A stretch of 14,132 nt of DNA from M3007 sp038203695 (GCA_038203695.1 JBBRDQ010000130.1:1-14132); one strand, 5' to 3'. Shown: positions 1-8,483, counted from the stretch's first letter. Notes: generated from the sequence alone by a model not told the origin. Program-made: numbers and translations.

Positions 1-854
1 TCGAAAGTCAACTCCGGGTCCCATTGCCACAGGCCGGCGGCGTATTCACGGGTCATAAGGGCTACGTTCGCTTCGTGAAAAGTCTGCTGTAAACGGGGAA
101 AATGGTACCGACTCCACAGCGAACTATCATCGAAAGGAACATTGGTGGCAATACTTTCCCGCAAGGCATAAATATAAGCCAGGCTTTCAATGCGGCGGTG
201 CAGCCATGCGTCGATGGTCAATGCCGGGTCGCCGTGGCCGGGGATCAGGCGGGTAAACCAGTTGCGGTCGTGGATCAGCAATAGTTTTTCCAGGGTTGCT
301 TCATAAGCGATACTGCTGTATTCAATAAAGGGAAATTCCACATCGGACAAGTAATCGCCGGCAATACAAAGCCCCAGTTGCCAGACAATTACCATCATAC
401 TGTCGGCGGTATGGCCGGGCGTCAGGTAAAAGGTAAGTTTGGTACTGCCGTGTTTGAACTGTACGCCGTCGCGAAAAACGACAAAATTACCGACCGGATA
501 TTCGATCGGGTAGGGGCGTTGGACGTAAAATTTATCGTCAAAATCCAGCACTTGTTCGATCCGGCGCGCTTTGTCCGGATTGTTCTCCATCGCCTTGCTC
601 ACGAACACCCGTTCGGCTTCAAAGGCACCGTAACCGAGGATGTGATCGTAGTCGGAATGGGTGAAAATGAGGAAAATCGGGCGCTCACCCCGGATGGATT
701 CGACATAATTGCGGATCTCGAGCACTTCTTCGGGCAGCCAGGCCGGATCGACGACTAACACGCAATCGGGCGTCCGCACAACCGTTGAATTGGTCTGAAA
801 AAGAGCGCTCTGAAAAATCGTGACACTCGGGTCGCGGTAAATGATTTTTGACAT
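1..854 (-). CDS. MBL-fold metallo-hydrolase, 3' end outside window
   Basis: Reading the minus strand from the ATG at 852-854 gives 284 residues without a stop up to the window edge, so the C-terminus is missing. The protein begins MSKIIYRDPSVTIFQSALFQ and has the layout of the metallo-beta-lactamase fold: a metal motif THSDYDH (residues 65-71), PGHTADS (His148), AGDYLSD (Asp167) and PGHGDP (His207). These are the usual metal ligands of MBL hydrolases, except that the second His of HxHxDH is Asp68 here. The family hydrolyses thioesters, lactones, phosphoesters or other substrates, so the substrate cannot be named. No signal peptide is visible, so it is likely cytoplasmic. It is transcribed divergently from der with 107 bp between the start codons. 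The call of an MBL fold is firm; the reaction is unknown. Confidence 0.9.
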   Translation of the reverse strand, partial: MSKIIYRDPSVTIFQSALFQTNSTVVRTPDCVLVVDPAWLPEEVLEIRNYVESIRGERPIFLIFTHSDYDHILGYGAFEAERVFVSKAMENNPDKARRIEQVLDFDDKFYVQRPYPIEYPVGNFVVFRDGVQFKHGSTKLTFYLTPGHTADSMMVIVWQLGLCIAGDYLSDVEFPFIEYSSIAYEATLEKLLLIHDRNWFTRLIPGHGDPALTIDAWLHRRIESLAYIYALRESIATNVPFDDSSLWSRYHFPRLQQTFHEANVALMTREYAAGLWQWDPELTF

Positions 855-865
855 TGGGTCTTCTG

Positions 866-898
866 TTTCGTGGAATGGCCGCTAAATGCGTACTTTTG
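866..898 (+). promoter_or_regulatory. Probable promoter of the der operon
   Basis: TACTTTTG at 891-898 matches the Bacteroidota -7 consensus TAnnTTTG. TTTC at 866-869, 21 bp upstream, is a near match to the -33 TTTG element. The predicted start of transcription near 905 would give der a leader of about 57 nt. The -33 box lies just upstream of the MBL start codon, so the two divergent genes share this 107-bp control region. Confidence 0.45.
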
Positions 899-916
899 CA
901 GCGGTTTTGATTCGGA

Positions 917-924
917 CAAAAATA
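917..924 (-). promoter_or_regulatory. Possible -7 box for the MBL hydrolase gene
   Basis: On the minus strand these bases read TATTTTTG, a full match to the Bacteroidota -7 consensus TAnnTTTG, about 63 bp upstream of the MBL start codon. A good -33 TTTG is not present at the ideal distance (GTTG lies about 23 bp further upstream), so the call is tentative. It is interleaved with the der 5' leader. Confidence 0.35.
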
Positions 925-961
925 CAGCATTCTTACCCCGTATACCTCAACCGGCAAAAAA

Positions 962-2266
962 ATGGGAAATATAGTTGCAATAGTGGGTCGCCCGAACGTG
1001 GGAAAATCAACCCTTTACAATCGTTTGGTGGGGCACCACGAAGCCGCGATCACCGATGACTTTTCGGGCGTTACGCGGGATCGGAAGTACGGCTTTTGCG
1101 AATGGAACGGTAAGCGTTTTACGGTCGTAGATACGGGCGGATTCGTACATGGTTCTTCCGACGTATTCGAGTCGGCTATCCGCGATCAGGTTCGCGTGGC
1201 CATCGACGAAGCGGCCGTTATTATTTTTATGGTGGATGCACAAACCGGCATCACTGACCTGGATGAAGACATTGCCAAGCGCTTGCGCCGGAGCGATAAA
1301 CCCGTCTATCTGGTCGTCAATAAGGTCGACACGCATAAAAGTCTGATGGAAGGCAATGAATTCTGGGGCCTGGGCTTTGAAAATACTTTTTTTATTGCCT
1401 CGATCAGCGGCAGCGGCACGGGCGATCTGTTGGACGCCGTGGTCGAACATATCGAAAATCAGGTGCCGCTGGAGACGCCACTCCCGAAATTCGCCATTAT
1501 CGGTCGCCCGAACGTTGGCAAATCCTCGCTGGTGAACGCGCTGCTGGGCGAAGACCGCAATATCGTCACCGCCATCGCTGGCACCACCCGCGATCCGATC
1601 CACTCCACCTATAATAAGTTTGGGAAAGAATTTGTACTGGTCGATACTGCCGGGATCCGTAAAAAGACCAAGGTCGAAGAAGACCTGGAGTTTTATTCTG
1701 TAATGCGCGCCATTCGCGCCGTAGAAGATTCTGATGTGTGTCTGATGATGATCGAGGCTACCCAGGGCCTGGAATCACAGGACCTGAATATTCTGCGACT
1801 GGCGCAAAAACACCACAAAGGCATCGTGATTCTGGTCAATAAATGGGACTTGATCAAAAAAGAAACCAATACTGCCCGCGATTTTGAAGCGGCGATCAAA
1901 GCCAAGTTGGCTCCATTCAATGATGTGCCGGTGCTGTTTATATCTGTGCTGGACAAACAGCGCATTTTCCAGACGGTGGAAGCGGCCATGGAAGTGTATG
2001 AAAATCGTACCCGCCGCATCAAAACGGCCGAGTTGAATGATTTAATGCTACCAATTATCGAGGGTACGCCGCCTCCTTCCATCAAAGGGCGTTTCCCTAA
2101 ATTCAAATACATCACCCAACTGCCCACGCATTACCCGTCGTTTGCTTTTTTTGTCAACAACCCTAACTATGTGCGCGAATCGTACGTCTCTTTTCTGGAG
2201 AACCAGTTGCGCAAACATTACGACTTTAAAGGCGTGCCGATTGAGGTGTACATGCGGGCAAAATAA
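962..2266 (+). CDS. der: Ribosome biogenesis GTPase Der (EngA)
   Basis: A 434-residue protein with two GTPase domains in tandem, the hallmark of Der/EngA, which acts in maturation of the 50S ribosomal subunit. The first G domain has GRPNVGKS (9-16), DTGG (57-60) and NKVD (120-123). The second has GRPNVGKS (181-188), DTAG (228-231) and NKWD (293-296). The C-terminal KH-like domain (about 350-434) contains the typical stretch PPSIKGRFPKFKY. The G5 region of the second domain reads SVLDK, where SALTK or similar is more usual. Length and start fit the family. It is probably the first gene of an operon with the lipoprotein 23 bp downstream. Der is essential in most bacteria studied. Confidence 0.97.
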   Translation: MGNIVAIVGRPNVGKSTLYNRLVGHHEAAITDDFSGVTRDRKYGFCEWNGKRFTVVDTGGFVHGSSDVFESAIRDQVRVAIDEAAVIIFMVDAQTGITDLDEDIAKRLRRSDKPVYLVVNKVDTHKSLMEGNEFWGLGFENTFFIASISGSGTGDLLDAVVEHIENQVPLETPLPKFAIIGRPNVGKSSLVNALLGEDRNIVTAIAGTTRDPIHSTYNKFGKEFVLVDTAGIRKKTKVEEDLEFYSVMRAIRAVEDSDVCLMMIEATQGLESQDLNILRLAQKHHKGIVILVNKWDLIKKETNTARDFEAAIKAKLAPFNDVPVLFISVLDKQRIFQTVEAAMEVYENRTRRIKTAELNDLMLPIIEGTPPPSIKGRFPKFKYITQLPTHYPSFAFFVNNPNYVRESYVSFLENQLRKHYDFKGVPIEVYMRAK

Positions 2267-2289
2267 GTTCTACGCAAGCATTTGAACGT

Positions 2290-3156
2290 ATGCAAAAACT
2301 ACTTTTCCTACTGGCAATTACGAGCGCTTTAGGCGTCGTTTCCTGTAAAGACGATCCGGAACAAATACCGGCGTATGTGCATGTTGATCCGTTTACGGTC
2401 GATGCCCCAGGGGGGGCCGCCTGGCAAAAAATCACGGAAGGCTGGGTGTATGTCAACGGCGAATACCTGGGGGCTTATACTTTACCGGCCGACGTGCCAG
2501 TGCTGGCGGAAGGGACCGCCGATGTACTGGTGTTCCCCGGCGTGAAAGAAAACGGCATTAACAGCACGCCCAATATCTACCCGATGCTGACCCGTTTTGA
2601 AAAAAGCGTAACCCTGGTGGCCGGTGAGAAGACACAGGTACAGCCTGCTACCGTCTATGATCCCGATGCGGTCTTTGCGTGGTCGAGTACGCAGAGTAAT
2701 CTGGATCAGGGCAGTATTGTATTCGAAAACCGGGATAATGATAATACCACCGGTTTTGTGTTGACGACCGACGGTGCCTATTCACAGCGATCACTTCAAC
2801 TCAGCGTCGATACGGTACACCAACGCATGGAGATTGCGACCGAAGCGGTCGTATTACCTAATGCTGGCGGGTATCAGACGTGGCTGGAGTTGCATTACAA
2901 CGCGAATGTGCGATTCTCCGTCTGGCTGTTGGGCAAATCAGGGTCAGCACCGGAAGTAAACCTGCCGGTTTTTCAGTTTAATGCATCACAAGGCTGGAAT
3001 AAAACTTACCTGAATCTGACTTCATTTCTGGAACAGAATCCCGAGGAAAATTACCGCCTGTTTTTTCAGGTACTTTTGCCCGTTGATGCTACCGGTAAAA
3101 CAACCCAGTCCACCGGAAAAGTGCTGCTGGATAATATCCGGTTGATTCATTATTAA
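2290..3156 (+). CDS. Lipoprotein of unknown function
   Basis: A 288-residue protein with a lipoprotein signal peptide: a short basic start, a hydrophobic core and the lipobox VVSC with Cys19. KDDPE follows the Cys; acidic residues here are known in Bacteroidota as a signal for export of lipoproteins to the cell surface, so a surface location is inferred. The body is rich in beta-prone stretches. Residues about 35-125 are followed by a second block (about 129-288) with the pattern WLELHYNANVRFSVWLLG and the ending VLLDNIRLIHY, which is reminiscent of jelly-roll ligand-binding domains, but I do not recognise a family. The gene lies 23 bp after der and 20 bp before the sugar transferase, so it is probably cotranscribed with them. 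No function can be assigned. Confidence 0.85.
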   Translation: MQKLLFLLAITSALGVVSCKDDPEQIPAYVHVDPFTVDAPGGAAWQKITEGWVYVNGEYLGAYTLPADVPVLAEGTADVLVFPGVKENGINSTPNIYPMLTRFEKSVTLVAGEKTQVQPATVYDPDAVFAWSSTQSNLDQGSIVFENRDNDNTTGFVLTTDGAYSQRSLQLSVDTVHQRMEIATEAVVLPNAGGYQTWLELHYNANVRFSVWLLGKSGSAPEVNLPVFQFNASQGWNKTYLNLTSFLEQNPEENYRLFFQVLLPVDATGKTTQSTGKVLLDNIRLIHY

Positions 3157-3176
3157 TCGTTTTACCCGTATAAATT

Positions 3177-4598
3177 TTGTCCCGTCAACTTCGCAAACGC
3201 GACACCCTGTTTTACAGCATTGCCGATTTTGGCATGGCCACCCTGGCCTGGGCCCTGTTCTTTCTGTACCGCAAATCCAGTGAAGGACAGCCGCTGATCA
3301 TCGAAACTTTTGGCGATCCTAATTTCTATCTCGGCATTTTTATCATTCCGCTAGGCTGGGTGTTACTCTATGCCATTTTTGATCATTATTTGGATATTTA
3401 CCGGCTCTCCCGGTTAAATACGTTGGCCAGCACCTTCTTTTTATCGTTTTTAGGGGTCGTTTTCCTGTTTTTTAGCCTGATTCTGGATGATGTGGTGACC
3501 GATTACCGGACGTATTACCGCTCTTTCCTGGTATTATTCGGATTGCATTATCTGCTGACCGCTACCGCCCGGATGATCATTCTGACCCGTGCCAGTCGCC
3601 GGCTCAAGGCAGGTATTGTGACGTTTAACACAATACTGGTAGGCGGCAACCAGAGTGCGCTGGAACTCTATGAAGAAATTCGCGGCCGCAAAAAAGGCCT
3701 GGGTAATAAATTTATCGGGTATGTCGATACCAATGGCGGCAGCGACCAGCAACTGGACGTGTACTTGCCGAGAATGGGTTCGGTGGACGATCTGGCCGGG
3801 ATTATCCGCAGCCACAACGTCGAAGAAGTTATTATTGCCATCGAAACTTCCGAACACAACCAACTGCGCGACATTCTGAATGTGCTCTTTGATTTTGGTG
3901 AGCAGATTCTGGTGCGCATCATTCCAGACATGTACGATATTCTGCTCGGCACGGTAAAAATGAACCATGTATTTGGCGCTGTGCTGATCGAAATACGCCA
4001 GGAACTGATGCCCAAGTGGCAACGAGTCATCAAACGGGGGATCGATCTGGCAGTCAGTACACTGGCCTTGCTCGTGTTGTCGCCATTGTTGTTGTTCATC
4101 TATATTAAAGTGCGCTTGTCTTCACCCGGTCCGATTTTCTTTGCGCAGGAACGGTTGGGCCTGCACGGTCGTCCGTTCACAATTTTCAAATTTCGCTCCA
4201 TGTATGTGGATGCTGAAGCAATGGGGCCACAACTGTCGACGGACAATGATCCGCGTTGTACGCCCTGGGGTGCCATCATGCGAAAATGGCGACTCGACGA
4301 ATTGCCTAATTTCTGGAATGTGCTGCGTGGTGATATGTCGCTGGTCGGCCCTCGCCCGGAACGGCGGCACTTTATCGACCAGATCCTGGAGAAAAATCCG
4401 CATTACCGCCACTTGCTTAAAGTACGTCCCGGTATTACATCGTGGGGGCAGGTGAAATATGGCTACGCCTCCAATGTGCAGGAAATGCTGCAACGCCTGC
4501 GTTTCGACCTGCTTTACATTGAGAATATGTCGCTGGCGCTGGATTTCAAGATCATGTTTTATACGGTACTGGTGTTATTACAGGGGCGAGGGAAATAA
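3177..4598 (+). CDS. Undecaprenyl-phosphate sugar-1-phosphate transferase
   Basis: A 473-residue polyprenyl glycosylphosphotransferase of the WcaJ/PssY-like type, which moves a sugar-1-phosphate from a nucleotide sugar to undecaprenyl phosphate at the inner membrane and so starts exopolysaccharide, O-antigen or similar glycan synthesis. Four hydrophobic segments (about 12-31, 49-68, 83-103, 115-135) precede a CoA-binding-like domain (about 150-270, with TILVGGN). The catalytic sugar-transferase domain (about 283-473) has KRGIDL, a membrane-dipping helix (290-311), KFRSM (338-342), the Asp-Glu pair DE (374-375), GDMSLVGPRPER (385-396) and RPGITSWGQV (417-426). The start is TTG at 3177: an in-frame TAA lies two codons upstream and the first in-frame ATG (Met20) would cut the first membrane helix. 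The sugar specificity cannot be read from the sequence. Confidence 0.92.
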   Translation: MSRQLRKRDTLFYSIADFGMATLAWALFFLYRKSSEGQPLIIETFGDPNFYLGIFIIPLGWVLLYAIFDHYLDIYRLSRLNTLASTFFLSFLGVVFLFFSLILDDVVTDYRTYYRSFLVLFGLHYLLTATARMIILTRASRRLKAGIVTFNTILVGGNQSALELYEEIRGRKKGLGNKFIGYVDTNGGSDQQLDVYLPRMGSVDDLAGIIRSHNVEEVIIAIETSEHNQLRDILNVLFDFGEQILVRIIPDMYDILLGTVKMNHVFGAVLIEIRQELMPKWQRVIKRGIDLAVSTLALLVLSPLLLFIYIKVRLSSPGPIFFAQERLGLHGRPFTIFKFRSMYVDAEAMGPQLSTDNDPRCTPWGAIMRKWRLDELPNFWNVLRGDMSLVGPRPERRHFIDQILEKNPHYRHLLKVRPGITSWGQVKYGYASNVQEMLQRLRFDLLYIENMSLALDFKIMFYTVLVLLQGRGK

Positions 4599-4620
4599 GC
4601 GTCACTGCCCACCGTGATGC
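4599..4620 (+). terminator. Stem-loop directly after the sugar transferase stop
   Basis: GCGTCAC (4599-4605) and GTGATGC (4614-4620) can form a 7-bp stem with one G-U pair and an 8-nt loop, starting at the base after the stop codon. No T-run follows, so it may be a 3'-end stabiliser or an atypical terminator rather than a classical intrinsic one. Confidence 0.35.
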
Positions 4621-4654
4621 CGGTCATGGCCGACCCTGTGCGGAAGGGGGCAAC

Positions 4655-4690
4655 TTTGCAATCTACACATTGCCGAAATATGTAACTTTA
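4655..4690 (+). promoter_or_regulatory. Weak candidate promoter of the P-type ATPase gene
   Basis: TAACTTTA at 4683-4690 matches the Bacteroidota -7 box TAnnTTTG except at the last base, and TTTG lies at 4655-4658. The 24-bp spacing is longer than usual. It lies in the 153-bp gap before the ATPase, the only sizeable gap on this side of the gene. Confidence 0.25.
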
Positions 4691-4751
4691 AATCTGTCGC
4701 CATGCCTGAAAATGAAATCTGGATAGACGATGCATTGATAAGATAACCCAC

Positions 4752-7223
4752 ATGGAGCATAATACACCCGGTTTGACCACCGCACAGGCCAATCACCAAT
4801 ACCGTGTTTTTGGCCCCAATAAACTCGAGGCAACGCGCCGAAGTCCCGTTATCGACAGTCTCCGCAATATCGTAACGGAACCAATGTTTGTGCTGCTCAT
4901 GGTCGCTTGTGGGTTGTATTTTTTTCTCGGCGATTTTACCGAGGCGATTATGATGGGCATATCGGTCCTGTTTGTGGCAGGGATTCAGTTATATCAGGAA
5001 GCCAAAAGTGAGCGGGCGCTGGATGCACTGCGGCGTTATACCCGTGCACAGGTGCGGGTACTCCGGGATGGTAAATGGATTGAACTTTCTTCGGAAGCGC
5101 TGGTGCCGGATGATGTGGTATCCATAGAGGAAGGCGAACGTATTCCGGCAGACGGGCTCCTGACCGAACAACATGATTTGGCGGTAGATGAATCTGTGTT
5201 GACGGGTGAAAGTCTGGTCGTTGATAAAACATTGGATGATCCGGAAAATAAACTTTTCCAGGGCACTACGGTGGCTTCCGGCAAAGGAACGTTCCGGGTC
5301 ACTTTTACCGGTGCAAAGACCGAATTTGGTAAACTAGGCAAATCTATCGAGTCGATCGATCCCGAACCGACCCCTCTGCAAATTCAGATCCGCCGGTTTG
5401 TGCGACAAATGAGTATTGTGGGCGGTTTAGCCTTTTTGCTGGTATTTGGATTGAATTTCTGGGGAGAACAAGATATCTGGAAAGCGCTGCTTTTCTCGCT
5501 CACCCTGGCAATGGCGATTTTGCCAGCCGAAATCCCGGTCGCTTTCAGCGCGTTTATGGGACTGGGGGCTTATCGTATGATCAAATTCGGTATCCTGGCC
5601 AAGCAACCTATGACCGTCGAAAGTCTTGGATCGGCCACTGTTATCTGCCTCGATAAAACCGGCACGATCACCGGAAATAAAATGTCCGTGGCTGAAGTAG
5701 CCGACTTTTCAGGGCAAAAAAGAACCCTGGAATACGCGCTTTGGGCTAGCGAACCGGAGCCGTTCGATGCGATGGAAAAAGCCATCCTGGAAAGTCAACT
5801 GGCCGCTTCCGCTACCCTGCGCGACGGCTTTCAATTGGTCAAAGAATACCCGCTTGCCGGCCGCCCTCCGATGATGACCCATGTCTGGGAAAAACAGGGT
5901 GCCGCACGCACGATAGCCTGCAAAGGCGCGGTAGAGCGCATCCTGACGGTCGCCGCGACGGCTCCAGCGCTGCGTAAACAGATTTTGACCAAAACAGAAG
6001 CAATGGCGGCGCAGGGTTATCGCGTACTGGGAGTAGCCAGCGCGACATTTGCCGGCGAACGATTCCCAGATGAGCAGGACGCATTTAAATGGCAGTTTGA
6101 AGGGCTGGTCGCATTTTACGATCCACCGAAGAAAAACGTCGCCGCTGTTTTTAAAAAATTCTATACCGCCGGTTTGCGCGTGATTATGATTACCGGCGAC
6201 CATGCTGCGACTGCTAAAAATATCGCCGAGCGCACCGGCTTGCGCGACTGGGAAACAACGATGACCGGCGCACAAATCATGGATTGCTCCGAACCCGAAA
6301 TACGAGCGGCCGTTCAAAAAGTCAATGTCTTTGCACGCATGTTTCCCGAGGCAAAACTCCGGGTGGTAAATGCGCTGAAAGCCAATGGCGAGACAGTGGC
6401 CATGTCGGGCGATGGGGTAAACGACGGTCCTGCGCTGAAAGCCGCACAAATTGGCGTGGCAATGGGCAAAAAGGGCACTGAAATCGCTAAAAGTGCGGCT
6501 TCGCTGGTGCTGCTGCGCGACAACCTGCAAGCGATGGTCACCGCCATTCACATGGGACGGCGTATTTATGCCAATCTGCGCAAAGCCATCCGTTATATCA
6601 TTTCAATCCACCTGCCAATTGTGCTGGTAGTAGTAGTGCCGCTCCTATTGGGATGGCCTTATCCGCACATGTTGCTGCCACTACATGTGATTTTCCTGGA
6701 ACTGGTCATGGATCCGACTGCCGCCATCGCTTTCGAGAACGAACCATCCGAACCGAACCTGATGCGCAAACCGCCGCGTGCGCGTTTTGCCTCGCTGTTT
6801 TCCTGGCGGGAATTGATGGTCAGCCTTTTACAGGGTGCAGTCATTGCAGCCGGGGTATTGTGGATCTATCACGTCGCCGCCGGACAAGGAAAATCGGAGG
6901 AAGCAGTACGCTCCATGGTATTTACCACGCTGGTCTCGGCCAATCTGTTTCTGACCCTGGCCAACCGCTCGTTCGATTATGCACTGAACCGCACCCTGTT
7001 TTATAAAAACCGCATGTTCCCGTTTATCCTGGGTATTTCGGCCGTATTGTTAGTGGCAATTTTATACGTTCCGTTGCTGAACCGTTTATTTCACGTGCGC
7101 CCCTTATCGGCCGTCGATCTGGGCTGGTGTGTCTTAACCGGTTTTGTAAGTGTCGCATGGTTCGAAGTATGGAAAGCGGTGAAAAGCAATCAGATTACAT
7201 CCACTCCTCCAGAAAACGCTTGA
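4752..7223 (+). CDS. Cation-translocating P-type ATPase (P2-like)
   Basis: An 823-residue ATP-driven cation pump of the inner membrane. The order is: N-terminal domain, TM1-2 (about 40-80), actuator domain with TGES (151-154), TM3-4 (about 219-275), phosphorylation site DKTGTIT with Asp301, a small nucleotide-binding domain with KGA (391-393), TGD (481-483), hinge GDGVND (553-558), and six more membrane helices from about 614 to 808. It resembles the Ca2+/P2 branch in layout, but the ion-binding helices differ: TM4 has PAEIP (258-262), TM5 has YIISIHLPI (615-623) and TM6 has ELVMDPT (650-656). The transported ion is therefore uncertain. No heavy-metal-binding domain or CPC motif is present, which argues against a copper or zinc pump. 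The last 29 bp overlap the end of the convergent gene. Confidence 0.93.
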   Translation: MEHNTPGLTTAQANHQYRVFGPNKLEATRRSPVIDSLRNIVTEPMFVLLMVACGLYFFLGDFTEAIMMGISVLFVAGIQLYQEAKSERALDALRRYTRAQVRVLRDGKWIELSSEALVPDDVVSIEEGERIPADGLLTEQHDLAVDESVLTGESLVVDKTLDDPENKLFQGTTVASGKGTFRVTFTGAKTEFGKLGKSIESIDPEPTPLQIQIRRFVRQMSIVGGLAFLLVFGLNFWGEQDIWKALLFSLTLAMAILPAEIPVAFSAFMGLGAYRMIKFGILAKQPMTVESLGSATVICLDKTGTITGNKMSVAEVADFSGQKRTLEYALWASEPEPFDAMEKAILESQLAASATLRDGFQLVKEYPLAGRPPMMTHVWEKQGAARTIACKGAVERILTVAATAPALRKQILTKTEAMAAQGYRVLGVASATFAGERFPDEQDAFKWQFEGLVAFYDPPKKNVAAVFKKFYTAGLRVIMITGDHAATAKNIAERTGLRDWETTMTGAQIMDCSEPEIRAAVQKVNVFARMFPEAKLRVVNALKANGETVAMSGDGVNDGPALKAAQIGVAMGKKGTEIAKSAASLVLLRDNLQAMVTAIHMGRRIYANLRKAIRYIISIHLPIVLVVVVPLLLGWPYPHMLLPLHVIFLELVMDPTAAIAFENEPSEPNLMRKPPRARFASLFSWRELMVSLLQGAVIAAGVLWIYHVAAGQGKSEEAVRSMVFTTLVSANLFLTLANRSFDYALNRTLFYKNRMFPFILGISAVLLVAILYVPLLNRLFHVRPLSAVDLGWCVLTGFVSVAWFEVWKAVKSNQITSTPPENA

Positions 7224-7590
7224 ATTCCGCTTTCAATTCCGTGTATATTTTTACAAATATTTCCGCATGCTCCCGCATTACGGCATGATCCGCAAATGAC
7301 TTATGATCAATGGCAACCGGATTGTTTTCGGCATAATTAGACAGCCATTGTTCGTGGATTTTCACTTCATGGCTGAGCAATTCCAGTTGATCGCGTTGGA
7401 TAATAAATTGATTTTGAAAGTGCTCCACTTGTTTCAGCACTTCTTCACCAGTGTTTTTAGCGGCAATCTCCGCCAGCCATTTTTCATAGATATTCAATTC
7501 GCCTGCATAGAAATCGGATTCCATTTTCCAGAGTTTGTGCTCAAAGTGCAGATCCGACAGGTGCTTTCTTTTTGTTTTTTCAGTTGTCAT
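7195..7590 (-). CDS. Small charged helical protein, unknown function
   Basis: A 131-residue protein, strongly charged and almost entirely helix-prone, with a likely coiled coil over most of its length. Residues about 14-35 and 80-86 carry similar blocks (ELNIYEKWL and EVKIHEQWL), which suggests a helical hairpin with internal similarity. No signal peptide, membrane segment or catalytic motif is visible. I do not recognise a named family. The start ATG at 7588-7590 is the first Met of the frame and is followed by a Lys-rich N-terminus. The 3' end overlaps the ATPase gene on the other strand, and the SDR gene lies 112 bp upstream on the same strand. Confidence 0.75.
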   Translation of the reverse strand: MTTEKTKRKHLSDLHFEHKLWKMESDFYAGELNIYEKWLAEIAAKNTGEEVLKQVEHFQNQFIIQRDQLELLSHEVKIHEQWLSNYAENNPVAIDHKSFADHAVMREHAEIFVKIYTELKAEFKRFLEEWM

Positions 7591-7702
7591 AATATCTCGA
7601 TGGTTAAAGTTTGAATGAAAATGTTGTGGTGTGAAACGACAAAGTGCCCTGGTTTATACAACCGTACAATTTGCCAAAGGTTATGTAAATCATCGTAACC
7701 GT

Positions 7703-8461
7703 CTAACGTGCGGTCATGCCGCCGTCGATCACCAATTCGCTTCCGGTAACATAAGACGATTCATCGGAGGCCAGGAACAAAGCGCCATACGCGATCTCGG
7801 AAGCCTCGCCGATGCGACCCAAGGGGCACATAGCCGACATCATGGCGTCGCGTTCGGCGGCTTCTGCCGGAAAAAGATGTGCGGTCATGGGGGTCAGGAC
7901 ACCACCGGGGTGGATTGAATTGACCCGGATATTAAACGGTGCAAACTCAACCGCCTGATCCTTACTTAATATCCGCATGGCCGCTTTGGATGCAGAATAG
8001 GCAGCACCATTGCCGCCCACCAGGCCGGCGATCGACGAAATGTGTACAATCGAACCTTTACCCGATTTTTTCAAGGATGGCAACGCGGCCTTGGTCCCCA
8101 GAAAAGCGCTGGTCAGGTTGATCGACAGGATCTGATTCCAACGTTTCAGGGAGGTGGCTTCGGTGGTTTCCTGCGGCAGATATACGCCGGCATTGTTGAC
8201 GAGGATATCGATTTCGCCGTATAGATGCAGTGTTTTGGCGATCACTTCCTGCCAATCTGCTTCTGATGTCACGTCGTGTGCCATACAGTCGATGCGCAAA
8301 CTGGTCAGGCGGCTTTCCTGCACCCAATCGTTCAATTTGTCAAACTGGATATCGGTGGCCATTACCAGCGCGCCTTCGTGGGCAAACAAGCGGGCAATCG
8401 CCGCTCCCATGCCGCCGGCAGCACCGGTAACAATCGCGACTTTATTATGTAATCGACTCAT
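7703..8461 (-). CDS. SDR-family NAD(P)-dependent oxidoreductase
   Basis: A 252-residue classical short-chain dehydrogenase/reductase. The Rossmann-fold nucleotide motif is TGAAGGMG (12-19), with NNAG at 89-92. The catalytic set is Asn115 (in SINLTS), Ser142 or Ser143 (ISSIAG), Tyr155 and Lys159 (YSASK). Asp37 at the end of the second strand favours NAD over NADP by the usual rule. The ending VTGSELVIDGGMTAR is typical of the family. It catalyses oxidation of an alcohol or reduction of a ketone; the substrate is not apparent, and 3-oxoacyl reductase or hydroxybutyrate dehydrogenase are only options. It is divergent from a CoA-transferase, which would fit short-chain acyl metabolism, by context alone. 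Confidence 0.93.
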   Translation of the reverse strand: MSRLHNKVAIVTGAAGGMGAAIARLFAHEGALVMATDIQFDKLNDWVQESRLTSLRIDCMAHDVTSEADWQEVIAKTLHLYGEIDILVNNAGVYLPQETTEATSLKRWNQILSINLTSAFLGTKAALPSLKKSGKGSIVHISSIAGLVGGNGAAYSASKAAMRILSKDQAVEFAPFNIRVNSIHPGGVLTPMTAHLFPAEAAERDAMMSAMCPLGRIGEASEIAYGALFLASDESSYVTGSELVIDGGMTAR

Positions 8462-8483
8462 TTTAAAAGCATTAATGTGGTTG

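Noticed and set aside
102..758. Plus-strand frames at 102-284 and 378-758
   Set aside because: They lie opposite the MBL hydrolase, whose minus-strand frame carries clear family motifs; the plus-strand products are antisense shadows.
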